This document shows, in pieces, positions 15,902-23,396 of a stretch of 64,000 nucleotides of DNA. The notes beneath the pieces are model-generated. The model did not search any database. It worked only from the letters and a program-made list of their open reading frames with translations, and was not told the DNA's origin. This DNA comes from Brooklawnia sp032229645 (lineage in GTDB: Bacteria; Actinomycetota; Actinomycetes; Propionibacteriales; Propionibacteriaceae), in NCBI GenBank assembly GCA_963722295.1, contig CAVRLB010000001.1, positions 1,109,943 to 1,173,942 of the forward strand. The letters run 5' to 3'. The position numbers were made by a program, and so were the translations under genes. Numbering within the stretch: the stretch's first letter is position 1; each line of letters begins with the position of its first letter.

Positions 15902-16768
15902 TCACCGCTCGGCGTAGACCGAGCGGATGATGTCGATGGCTTCGGCCGCCACCGCGTGGGGATCGGAGTAGGTCGGTCGCCAGATGGCCAGAGCGTTCGC
16001 ACCTGCGGCATCCAACAGCTGCCGGGTGAATGCCTCCAGGCCGAATCGGCCGGTGTATCCGGCCTCCTTAGCCGCTCGTACCGCCGCCCGGATGTCGACT
16101 GATCCGGTGAGCAGCGAGCCGCGTCCCGATTGACCCAGTTCGAGGTAGCCCAGCACGGGCAGCGCACCACGAATCGCACCGGGGATGTCCGCTTCCTCGA
16201 TGCCCATGTGGTAGCTGTCGAGGTGGACGAACAAGTTGTCCGAGCCGGACTGCCGAACGTAGTCAACCGCCTGAGCCGCTGTATTCAGCATCGAAGTCTC
16301 GTAACGGTTGACGACCTCGAAGGTCATCCGGATGCCGGCCTGCGAGGCGTAGTCGGCAGCCTGGCCCACCAGCCGCGCCGACTCGGCGATGCGCTCGGAC
16401 GAGAAGGGCTCCTGGTGATCGCCGAACAGCGCATAGACGACGCCGTTGAGCTGGTCTGCCTCCAGCTCATGAGCGAGATCGATGGCCGACTTCAGCAGGT
16501 CGAGGCCTCGCGCCCGGACTGCCTCGTCGGTAGCGGCGACGTTGGCGTCCGGTGCCTGACCGGCCATGGGAATCGGGCGTACTCCGGAGTCGTGGAGCGC
16601 CTTCTTGAGCGCGGCCACATCGGTGTCGTCCTTGGAGATCGGGGACAACGCGATGTGCGAATACCCCAGCTCAGCCATATCGTCCAGGGCGCTGGGCAGG
16701 TCGCCCGCATCCGGGCCGGTGCAGTACACGTTGATACCGCATGCGATTTCGGGACTGTTCATTGTCAT
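15902..16768 (-). CDS. Sugar isomerase/epimerase, TIM barrel (tagatose/psicose 3-epimerase-like)
   Basis: A 288-residue protein of the xylose-isomerase-like TIM-barrel superfamily. Metal ligands are likely Glu in FEVVNRYE, Asp in FVHLDSYHM, a further ligand in the YLELGQSGRG segment and Glu in FGLEAFTR. This arrangement matches the D-tagatose 3-epimerase group, which acts on free (unphosphorylated) ketoses. Here it probably epimerises or isomerises the ketose formed by one of the dehydrogenases of the cluster. It lies 57 bases after the transketolase C-terminal subunit gene. GAAAGGAACATGACA gives a good ribosome site just before the start; a second ATG at codon 3 is possible. Confidence 0.85.
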   Translation of the reverse strand: MTMNSPEIACGINVYCTGPDAGDLPSALDDMAELGYSHIALSPISKDDTDVAALKKALHDSGVRPIPMAGQAPDANVAATDEAVRARGLDLLKSAIDLAHELEADQLNGVVYALFGDHQEPFSSERIAESARLVGQAADYASQAGIRMTFEVVNRYETSMLNTAAQAVDYVRQSGSDNLFVHLDSYHMGIEEADIPGAIRGALPVLGYLELGQSGRGSLLTGSVDIRAAVRAAKEAGYTGRFGLEAFTRQLLDAAGANALAIWRPTYSDPHAVAAEAIDIIRSVYAER

Positions 16769-16825
16769 GTTCCTTTCGTCAGCCGATGGGTGGAAAAGCC
16801 CGCTTCCACTAGCCGACAGCGGTTG

Positions 16826-17782
16826 TTAATTGCTCGCCGCCTCGCGGAGCGCCACAATGGTGTCTTGCAAGCCGTAATGATGCTTATCGCGCAACTCTTC
16901 GTCCTCACCGAAGCCTGCGAAAACCTGCGGGATGCCCAACCTGCGGAACCAGTCGAGGTGGATCATCTCGTCAGCAAGCACGTTGGCAATCGCCTGGGCG
17001 AGGCCGCTCATCATGAGGTGATCCTCGAGCACCACGAACTTCTTGGTCTCGGTCGCGCATTGGCGGATCAGCTCGACATCGATCGGTTTAAGAGTGAACA
17101 TGTCGACCACCCGTACCGAAATGCCCTCCTTCTCCACGGCCTGCGCAGCCTTGAGTGCTTGGACGACGGTCGCGCCGTGCGTGAACAAGGTGACGTCTTC
17201 GCCCGCGCGAGCCACGAGTCCCTTGCCAATCACGAGATCGCGTTCGTTGAAGTCGTAGATGACGGTATCCATCTTGCCGACACCAGTACGGATGTACATC
17301 GGGCCAGGGCGATCCATGGACTTGCGCAGCACCTCGCTGACCATCATGGGATCGCTGATCGAGACCACCGTCATGTTGACGAGCGAGGTCATGATGCCGA
17401 GGTCTTCCACCGCATAGTGCGTGGACCCGCCATTGCCCTGCAAACCGCCGTGCGTGCCGATGATGCGCACCGGCAGGTTCGGGTAGCACAGGTCGCTTCG
17501 CACCTGCTCCAGTGCACGCATACTCAAGAAGGGCAACATACCGGATACGACAACTATGTTGCCTTCATATGCTAGTCCCGACGCGACACCGATGGACGTC
17601 TGTTCGGAGAGTCCGACATCGACGAACCGTTCGGGGAACTTCTCGCGGAATTCGGTCAGCGTAGCTCCGATATCGGGCGTAACCGTCCACAAATTCGGGT
17701 ACTGCTCGCCGAGCTCTGCCACGGTCTGACCGGTGACCGAACGAGACGAGATGATGACATCGAAGTTCATAGTTTCGGGCAT
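16826..17782 (-). CDS. Transketolase, C-terminal (pyrimidine/TCD) subunit
   Basis: A 318-residue half-transketolase. VDVGLSEQTSIGVASGLAYEG holds the conserved catalytic glutamate that activates thiamine diphosphate (E of GLSEQ), and GGLQGNGGSTHYAVEDLG is the second signature. The C-terminal domain follows from about residue 190 (DVTLFTHGATVVQALKAA). It pairs with the N-terminal half encoded 3 bases upstream to make a functional enzyme that moves two-carbon units between ketoses and aldoses. Split transketolases often sit in dedicated catabolic operons rather than the central pentose phosphate pathway. Confidence 0.93.
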   Translation of the reverse strand: MPETMNFDVIISSRSVTGQTVAELGEQYPNLWTVTPDIGATLTEFREKFPERFVDVGLSEQTSIGVASGLAYEGNIVVVSGMLPFLSMRALEQVRSDLCYPNLPVRIIGTHGGLQGNGGSTHYAVEDLGIMTSLVNMTVVSISDPMMVSEVLRKSMDRPGPMYIRTGVGKMDTVIYDFNERDLVIGKGLVARAGEDVTLFTHGATVVQALKAAQAVEKEGISVRVVDMFTLKPIDVELIRQCATETKKFVVLEDHLMMSGLAQAIANVLADEMIHLDWFRRLGIPQVFAGFGEDEELRDKHHYGLQDTIVALREAASN

Positions 17783-17785
17783 TGT

Positions 17786-18652
17786 TCAGATCTCCCTTCC
17801 GTTGTTGCGGGCCAGCGAAGCCAGCGCTCGTCCGAGATCGTCCTCGTTCAGCGAGCCGGCATGCCAGCCGAGATTGCGTTCCATGAAATCGACGCCGTGG
17901 CCCTTCACCGTGTGGCAGACCACTGCGGTCGGGCGATCGGAGTCGGTCGGTGGTAGGGCGTCGATGGCGTCCACGAGTTCACCCATGTCGTGACCGTTGA
18001 TCTCCATGACGTTCCAGCCGAAGGCACGCCACTTGTCCGCGTATGGTTCGAGGACGATTCGGTCCTCGGAGAAGCTGGTCATCAGCTGCTTGTTGCGATC
18101 GATGAATGCGACAAGGTTGCCCAATTCACGGCTGCGTCCGACGATCGCGGCCTCCCATACGCTGCCTTCGCCGGTTTCTCCGTCACCCATCATGGTGATG
18201 ACGCGATGGTCGGCCTTGGCGTAGCGTCCGCTCAAGGCCATGCCGACGGCGATCGGCAGGCCGTGGCCTAGCGATCCGGTGGATGCCTCGACGCCCGCCA
18301 GTTGCACCTTGCACGGATGCATGCCATAGGCGCTGTCGAGCTGACCATAGGTGCGGACGATCTCGTCGTAGTCGAAGAAGCCACGAATTGCCATGGCGAT
18401 ATACATGCAGACTGCTGCATGACCCTTGCTTAGAATGAAACGATCCCGGCTCGGGTTCGCGATGTCGCTCGGGTCGATCCGCATTCCGTACTGGAAAAGG
18501 GCGGTCAAGATATCGGCCACCGATAGGTCACCGCCGATATGCACGGAACCGTTGTAGGTGCCGCACAGATTCAACAGTTTCTGCTTGAGCTCGTAGGCCT
18601 TGTCTTCCAGCTCCGGCACCGTTATTTCTGGCCGCTCAATCGTGTTAGTCAT
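17786..18652 (-). CDS. Transketolase, N-terminal (PP/thiamine diphosphate) subunit
   Basis: About 288 residues from the ATG at 18652, which has AGGAGG just ahead; an upstream frame to 18715 would overlap the dehydrogenase. SVHIGGDLSVADILTAL, FILSKGHAAVCMY and GHGLPIAVGMALSG are standard. The thiamine diphosphate/metal motif is MMGDGETGEGSVWEAA (GDG then 26 residues to N in FIDRNKQ). VCHTVKGHGVDFME ends the domain. It binds the diphosphate of the cofactor while the partner subunit binds the pyrimidine ring. Only 3 bases separate the two genes, so equal expression is expected. Confidence 0.93.
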   Translation of the reverse strand: MTNTIERPEITVPELEDKAYELKQKLLNLCGTYNGSVHIGGDLSVADILTALFQYGMRIDPSDIANPSRDRFILSKGHAAVCMYIAMAIRGFFDYDEIVRTYGQLDSAYGMHPCKVQLAGVEASTGSLGHGLPIAVGMALSGRYAKADHRVITMMGDGETGEGSVWEAAIVGRSRELGNLVAFIDRNKQLMTSFSEDRIVLEPYADKWRAFGWNVMEINGHDMGELVDAIDALPPTDSDRPTAVVCHTVKGHGVDFMERNLGWHAGSLNEDDLGRALASLARNNGREI

Positions 18653-18690
18653 CTGCCCTCCTGTTATATGGAGTGTGACCGGCTCACCGG

Positions 18691-19749
18691 TCACTCCCCC
18701 TCGATCTGGTTGCAACGAATAAGGACCTTTGGGTACTTGCCGGAGATCTGGGCCTCGAAAGCCGCGACCGCGTCGTCAAGCTCAAAGACGGTCTGGGTGA
18801 GCGCCTCTAGATTGAGCCGCGACATCACTTGGGCTGTTCGTGGATAGGTATACGGCGAGATGTACAAACCGGTGATGGTCAGCTCATTCAGGTAGCAGTA
18901 CTGGTGAATGTTGAGCGGGAACTCATAGCTCCCGGGGTACATGGCGGCGAAGACCAGTCGTCCACCCCTGGCCGCGATGCGCGGAAGAGGCTCGATCCCG
19001 CGAACCGATCCCGAGCAGTCGATGACGACGTCATAGCCCAGCCCGTTGGTCAGTTCCCGAGCTGTGGCAACGACATCTTGGTTGATGGGATCGATGGTGT
19101 AGTCGGCTCCGTAGGTCATCGCGAGGTCGCGGCGCTCGGCGATGGGCTCGATCAGCGTCAGACTCGTGGCGCCCATGATCTTCATCAGCTGAAGCGTCAA
19201 CAGGCCGATAGGACCGGCGCCGCAGATGGCGACCCGCTCGCCGACCTTCGGGCGTACCTTATCCATCACCCGCACGGCCACCGAGGTGGGCTCCAGCAGG
19301 CAGCCGACCCGCAGCGGCACGTCGTCCGGCAGCTTGTAGACCTGCGACTCGTGCCACACGATCGTCTCGGCCATGCCGGGACGGTTGTACTCCTGCAGCG
19401 ACTCGCAGAACTGCTGCTGCCCGTTCTGGCAGTAATAACAGGTCCCACAGAAGCGGACGAAGTTACCTGCGACACGGTCACCGATCTTCAGTCCTTTCTT
19501 GGTTGCCTTCGAACCCAGCTCCACAACAACTCCGGACAACTCGTGGCCGATGCCGATGGGAACGTCGGTGCCGAAGATGCCCTCGACGAGGTGGGGATCC
19601 GAGCCGCAAATCGAGCAGTAGGCGACCTTGATTCGCACATCCTCATCGCCGAGTGGCTGTTCGGCGATGTCGAGGACGCCGACAGCGCCCCGCTTGGCGG
19701 GATCGGGATCCTTCAGGCTGCCGATCTTCACTACATGAACGCATTTCAT
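18691..19749 (-). CDS. Zinc-dependent polyol/sugar dehydrogenase (MDR family)
   Basis: A 352-residue enzyme. Catalytic zinc ligands are Cys48, His69 and Glu70; the structural site is Cys101, Cys104, Cys107 and Cys115; the Rossmann motif GAGPIG is at 177-182. It is nearest in style to sorbitol and related polyol dehydrogenases but carries a longer N-terminal loop (LKDPDPAKRGAVG). It would oxidise a free polyol or sugar imported by the GPH transporter; its start overlaps that gene's stop by four bases (ATGA). The C-terminus ends KVLIRCNQIEGE. Confidence 0.9.
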   Translation of the reverse strand: MKCVHVVKIGSLKDPDPAKRGAVGVLDIAEQPLGDEDVRIKVAYCSICGSDPHLVEGIFGTDVPIGIGHELSGVVVELGSKATKKGLKIGDRVAGNFVRFCGTCYYCQNGQQQFCESLQEYNRPGMAETIVWHESQVYKLPDDVPLRVGCLLEPTSVAVRVMDKVRPKVGERVAICGAGPIGLLTLQLMKIMGATSLTLIEPIAERRDLAMTYGADYTIDPINQDVVATARELTNGLGYDVVIDCSGSVRGIEPLPRIAARGGRLVFAAMYPGSYEFPLNIHQYCYLNELTITGLYISPYTYPRTAQVMSRLNLEALTQTVFELDDAVAAFEAQISGKYPKVLIRCNQIEGE

Positions 19750-21326
19750 TTCTGGGTACCCTCCGTTGGTTCGCGTTCGTCAGGGGAATCGATTGAGGAA
19801 AGGCCGGCCTGCAGGGCGTCGGTATCGTGTTTGAGCACCGTGGCTGCTCGCATTGCCTCACCCTCGGCTGCCAGCGCCCGCTCCTCGTCATTGACCGGCG
19901 CCAGCAGCCCGTCTCGGACGGCGATCTTGTGTTGAATGTCGGCGACCTTCTCCTCGGTGAGGTCATAGGACAACCCGAAGACGATCAGGGTGACAATGAG
20001 AATCCCTGCGGGCAGCCAGGATGACATCAGGTGGATGCCGTTGAGTGATTGCTGGGTCTGTTGTGCGACTCCCGGCTCGTAATCGACCGCGTCCAAGATC
20101 AAGGTCGGTAGGACGCCTCCGAGCAGCATGGAGAACTTGAGACCGAGCCCGATGAGCGTCATGACGATCGCGGTCAACCGACGCCCGGTGTGCAGATCGC
20201 CGTACTCGACCGGATCGGTGATGATCGCCCACAGGCTGCCCATCAACAAGCCGTAACCGAACGAGCTCACGCCGCGGAAGGTCAGCATCAAGACGATGCC
20301 GGTCGGCGGCAGCAGGCCGAGCAGCAATGCACCGGCCGCACCGATCGTCAGGCCAAGCATCACGGTGCCGCGTTTACGGAAGTTCTTGATCATCCACGGG
20401 ACGACGGCGACGCCGGCCACCGATGGCAGCACGTTCATCATCGAGAACCAGGCGACCATGTCGGGGCGCATCGCGTAGTAGGTCATGTAGTAGACACCCG
20501 ACGACGACTGGACGGTGTTGAAGCCGTAGACGCCGAAGAACAGCAGGAACATCAAGACCACGTACTTGTTGTGGGTCGCCTGATGGATCACGTCCTTGAA
20601 CCCGGGCGGGTCCTCATGGGAGGTGACCTTGATCCGCTCGACCACTTGGGTGGATGCCCAGAACAGCGTCGCGATCATGACGACCGCCAAGACGATCGTG
20701 GTGGTCATATAGCTGGTCTGCAGCGAGAGGTACCGCGACAGCCGGCCGCTGACCAGTGGCAGGGCCAGGGCAACGATGACACCGCCGCTTTGTGCGCACA
20801 TCATGCGAACGCTCTGCAGCTTGGTGCGTTGCGCCGGATCGGCGGTCATCACGCTTGCCAGCGAGATGTACGGATTGATGATGACCGAATAGAGAATGTT
20901 CAACAGGTTGTAGGTCACATACGCCCAGAGCAGCTTCATTCCGTAGCCGAAGTCGGGGGTTGTGTAGGTGAGGACCGCCATCACACCGAAGGGCACCGCG
21001 CCGAAGATCAACCACGACTTGTACTTGCCCTTGGACGGATTCGAGCGCTCCGCGATCGTGCCCATGATGGGGTCGGCGAAAGCGTCGACGAATCTCGACA
21101 GCAGGAACATCAACGTCACATCTGCTACCCGCAATCCGAAGATATCGGTGTAGAAGAAGGTGATGTACATCATGATCGCCTGGAACACGAGGTTCATGGC
21201 GAAATCGACAGACGAATAACCGAGTACTTCTTTCGTCCTGAGCCGATAATATCCCGGCTCGGCGCCCGACATCTCCCATGTGGATTTGTCTGGACTGGCA
21301 GCCGGAAGCGCGCTCTTATAGCTCAC
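19746..21326 (-). CDS. GPH-family sugar:cation symporter (MelB-like)
   Basis: A 526-residue transporter with about 12 membrane segments. The N-terminal GYSSVDFAMNLVFQAIMMYITFFYTD (two halves of one stretch) and SRFVDAFADPIMGTIAERS-(N)-P-(S)-KGKYK match the glycoside-pentoside-hexuronide:cation symporter family. The cytoplasmic C-terminal tail of about 65 residues is acidic. It imports a glycoside, pentose, hexuronide or polyol without phosphorylating it, which matters because no kinase is present in the cluster. It is the first gene of the operon; two candidate operators lie in the 366-bp gap before the divergent LacI gene. Confidence 0.9.
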   Translation of the reverse strand: MSYKSALPAASPDKSTWEMSGAEPGYYRLRTKEVLGYSSVDFAMNLVFQAIMMYITFFYTDIFGLRVADVTLMFLLSRFVDAFADPIMGTIAERSNPSKGKYKSWLIFGAVPFGVMAVLTYTTPDFGYGMKLLWAYVTYNLLNILYSVIINPYISLASVMTADPAQRTKLQSVRMMCAQSGGVIVALALPLVSGRLSRYLSLQTSYMTTTIVLAVVMIATLFWASTQVVERIKVTSHEDPPGFKDVIHQATHNKYVVLMFLLFFGVYGFNTVQSSSGVYYMTYYAMRPDMVAWFSMMNVLPSVAGVAVVPWMIKNFRKRGTVMLGLTIGAAGALLLGLLPPTGIVLMLTFRGVSSFGYGLLMGSLWAIITDPVEYGDLHTGRRLTAIVMTLIGLGLKFSMLLGGVLPTLILDAVDYEPGVAQQTQQSLNGIHLMSSWLPAGILIVTLIVFGLSYDLTEEKVADIQHKIAVRDGLLAPVNDEERALAAEGEAMRAATVLKHDTDALQAGLSSIDSPDEREPTEGTQK

Positions 21327-21407
21327 GAAACCGTCCTTCCTGGACCGATTCCCAGTGCTGGCTCAGGCGTCATCGCCCGCAACGACCAGCTGGCGATAGT
21401 CACTATA

Positions 21408-21419
21408 TGACACGTATCA
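21408..21419. promoter_or_regulatory. Candidate LacI operator 1 (TGACACGTATCA)
   Basis: This imperfect palindrome is about 80 bases upstream of the transporter start and shares TGACACGT with a second site 46 bases away. Both lie in the divergent region between the GPH operon and its LacI-type regulator. Confidence 0.5.
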
Positions 21420-21453
21420 CCTCGATTGGAAGACGCAACTTGAAATTTAGACG

Positions 21454-21463
21454 TCACGTGTCA
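21454..21463. promoter_or_regulatory. Candidate LacI operator 2 (TCACGTGTCA)
   Basis: Read on the minus strand it is TGACACGTGA, sharing TGACACGT with site 1. The CACGTG core is palindromic. The pair is a plausible binding target for the regulator starting at 21693. The rest of the gap 21327-21692 contains no recognised gene. Confidence 0.5.
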
Positions 21464-21692
21464 CCTGAGAGCCTCGAGAGCCGGTACTCCGGCCAATGAC
21501 CCATCTGGTCAGCGCCGGAGGAGGCACAGCCTGAACCGCCCGCAGCAACCGGCCCCAACCGCAAGACGGGCGGGATGCGCGGCTCGGGATGCTCTAACAT
21601 TTCTTCCCAGCGCGGTCATCGGTTGGTGGGTCCGGGCGCTTGTCGCCAGACTCCGGACGCCTGATCGCCCGGTAGCCAGAGGAGTACTCGTC

Positions 21693-22715
21693 TTGTCGTC
21701 CACAACCCCCCGCAGGAACCCCACCAGAGCGGACGTCGCGAGGCGCGCCAGGACTTCGCCGGCCACAGTCAGCTACGTCGTCAACAACGGACCCAAGTTC
21801 GTGTCCGAGGAGACTCGGCAGCGAGTGCTGCGCGCTATCGAGGAGCTCGGCTATCGTCCGGATCCGGTGGCGCTGTCTTTCCGGGGATCCGACTCGAACG
21901 CCATCGGCATGCTGGTTCCCAACTTCAACGGCCCCTTCTTCTCTGATCTGGTGGCCGAGGTCGAACGCCAGGCGTCCAAGCGAGGCAAGGCCGTGCTCGT
22001 CGGATCGACGGCCTATCACCCATCCGCTGAGCAACAGATGCTGCAGACTTTCTGGCGCAGGCGGGTGGACGCGGTGCTGATCATCGGACCGACGCTGCAG
22101 GCAGGCAGCTCACCGGTCGCGCACGGAGCCGTCAACGTGCTGCGGTTCGGGTCCGATCAGGTCGTGCCCACGGGCATCGCGCAGCGGGCAGCGGCCCGCG
22201 CGGCAGTAGGACACCTGCTGGAGCATGGACGCCGCCGCATCGCCGCGGTTCTGGGTCCGGTCGAGCATGGCGTCTTCAGCGTCCGCTACCGCGGCTGGCG
22301 GGACGAGACGGGATATTCGCCACAGCAGACCAAGCGTCTTGCGCGTCGGGCCGAATACTCATTCCAGGGCGGTTTCGATGCCACGATGGAGCTGTTCAGC
22401 CAGCCAGAACCGCCGGACGGCCTGTTCGTGTCAAACGACACTCAGGCGATCGGTGCGCTGAGCGCGCTTCATCGACTCGGGCTGTCGGTCCCAGGCGAGG
22501 TCGCCGTGGTCTCCATCGACGCCACCGAGTTGAGCCCATTCCTGATTCCCTCGCTCACCTCGGTGCGTCAACCCACCGACCTGATCGCCGAAGCCGCGCT
22601 CAACATCGTCGACTGCTCACCCGAGGCGGTTCCTGAATTCGTCCGAGTGCCGTTCACGCTCGAACTGCGCGAGTCATGCGGATGCCCTGTGCAACAGGCC
22701 ACGACCCCCGAGTAG
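21693..22715 (+). CDS. LacI-family transcriptional regulator
   Basis: A 340-residue regulator starting at a TTG with AGAGGAG 8 bases ahead. The helix-turn-helix is TRADVARRARTSPATVSYVV, and the hinge is RPDPVALSFRGSDSNAIG. A periplasmic-binding-protein-like effector domain follows to about residue 325. The C-terminal ELRESCGCP is a common ending for this group. Being divergent from the GPH-transporter operon, it is the likely repressor of that operon, induced by its substrate. Confidence 0.9.
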   Translation: MSSTTPRRNPTRADVARRARTSPATVSYVVNNGPKFVSEETRQRVLRAIEELGYRPDPVALSFRGSDSNAIGMLVPNFNGPFFSDLVAEVERQASKRGKAVLVGSTAYHPSAEQQMLQTFWRRRVDAVLIIGPTLQAGSSPVAHGAVNVLRFGSDQVVPTGIAQRAAARAAVGHLLEHGRRRIAAVLGPVEHGVFSVRYRGWRDETGYSPQQTKRLARRAEYSFQGGFDATMELFSQPEPPDGLFVSNDTQAIGALSALHRLGLSVPGEVAVVSIDATELSPFLIPSLTSVRQPTDLIAEAALNIVDCSPEAVPEFVRVPFTLELRESCGCPVQQATTPE

Positions 22716-22755
22716 AGCGCGGCTGCCCGAGGGCCAGGGCCGAAGCCACACTATA

Positions 22756-22831
22756 TGGTCGGGGCGACAGGACTCGAACCTGCGGTCTCCTGCTCCCAAA
22801 GCAGGCGCGCTAGCCACTACGCTACGCCCCG
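22756..22831 (-). tRNA. tRNA-Pro(TGG)
   Basis: Minus-strand cloverleaf: acceptor CGGGGCG/CGCCCCG, anticodon stem CCTGC/GCAGG with loop TTTGGGA (anticodon TGG), T-arm GCAGGTTCGAGTCCTGT, discriminator A and encoded CCA. Confidence 0.96.
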
Positions 22832-22915
22832 ATTGCCGCCACCCATGCGGCGAACTCGACCAAGTGTACTGGACCTCCCGGCTTCACTCCACTCCCGGAT
22901 CACTCCGCCCGGGCG

Positions 22916-23377
22916 TCACTGCGCAAGTGAGCCGGCCTGCTCGTAGCGTTCCATCTTCTCGATCCTGCGAGCATGGCGCTCATCGCCGGAGAAAGGAGTC
23001 GACAGAAATGCCCGGGTGATCTCCAGAGCGAGCTCCGGTGTGACAAAGCGCCCGCCCATCGCAATACACTGCGCATCATTGTGCTGGCGTCCAAGTTCGG
23101 CGAACTCGACACGGTCGGCGAGCACCGCACGGATCCCCTTCACCTTGTTGGCCGCGATCTGCTCGCCATTGCCCGACCCGCCGAGCACGATGCCCAGCGA
23201 ACCGGCATCGGCTGCCACGGCCTCAGCGGTGGGAATGATGTAATCGGGGTAGTCGTCCTGCGCGTCATAGCTGGCCGCGCCATGGTCGATGACCTCGAAA
23301 CCGTCGGCAGTCAGATGCTCAACAAGGTATTCCTTCAAGTCGAAGGCGGCATGATCGGTTCCGATGTGTACGCGCAT
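22916..23377 (-). CDS. rpiB: Ribose-5-phosphate isomerase B
   Basis: A 153-residue RpiB/LacAB-family enzyme that interconverts ribose 5-phosphate and ribulose 5-phosphate. MRVHIGTDHAAFDLKEYL holds the substrate-binding DHA motif. LGGSGNGEQIAANKVKGIR has the glutamate-type catalytic centre seen in actinobacteria (as in Mycobacterium tuberculosis RpiB) in place of cysteine. HNDAQCIAMGGR supplies phosphate-binding residues. Only 19 bases separate it from the ligA stop upstream. It may serve the general pentose phosphate pathway and also the transketolase-dependent cluster nearby. Confidence 0.95.
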   Translation of the reverse strand: MRVHIGTDHAAFDLKEYLVEHLTADGFEVIDHGAASYDAQDDYPDYIIPTAEAVAADAGSLGIVLGGSGNGEQIAANKVKGIRAVLADRVEFAELGRQHNDAQCIAMGGRFVTPELALEITRAFLSTPFSGDERHARRIEKMERYEQAGSLAQ

Positions 23378-23396
23378 GGTCCAATGGTCCCAGAAA

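Noticed and set aside
16130..17575. 481-codon plus-strand open frame
   Set aside because: Antisense to the TIM-barrel epimerase and transketolase C subunit genes; an effect of GC-rich codon use.
18829..19935. 368-codon plus-strand open frame, and a similar one at 20190-21410
   Set aside because: Both are antisense to the zinc dehydrogenase and GPH transporter genes and show no domain.
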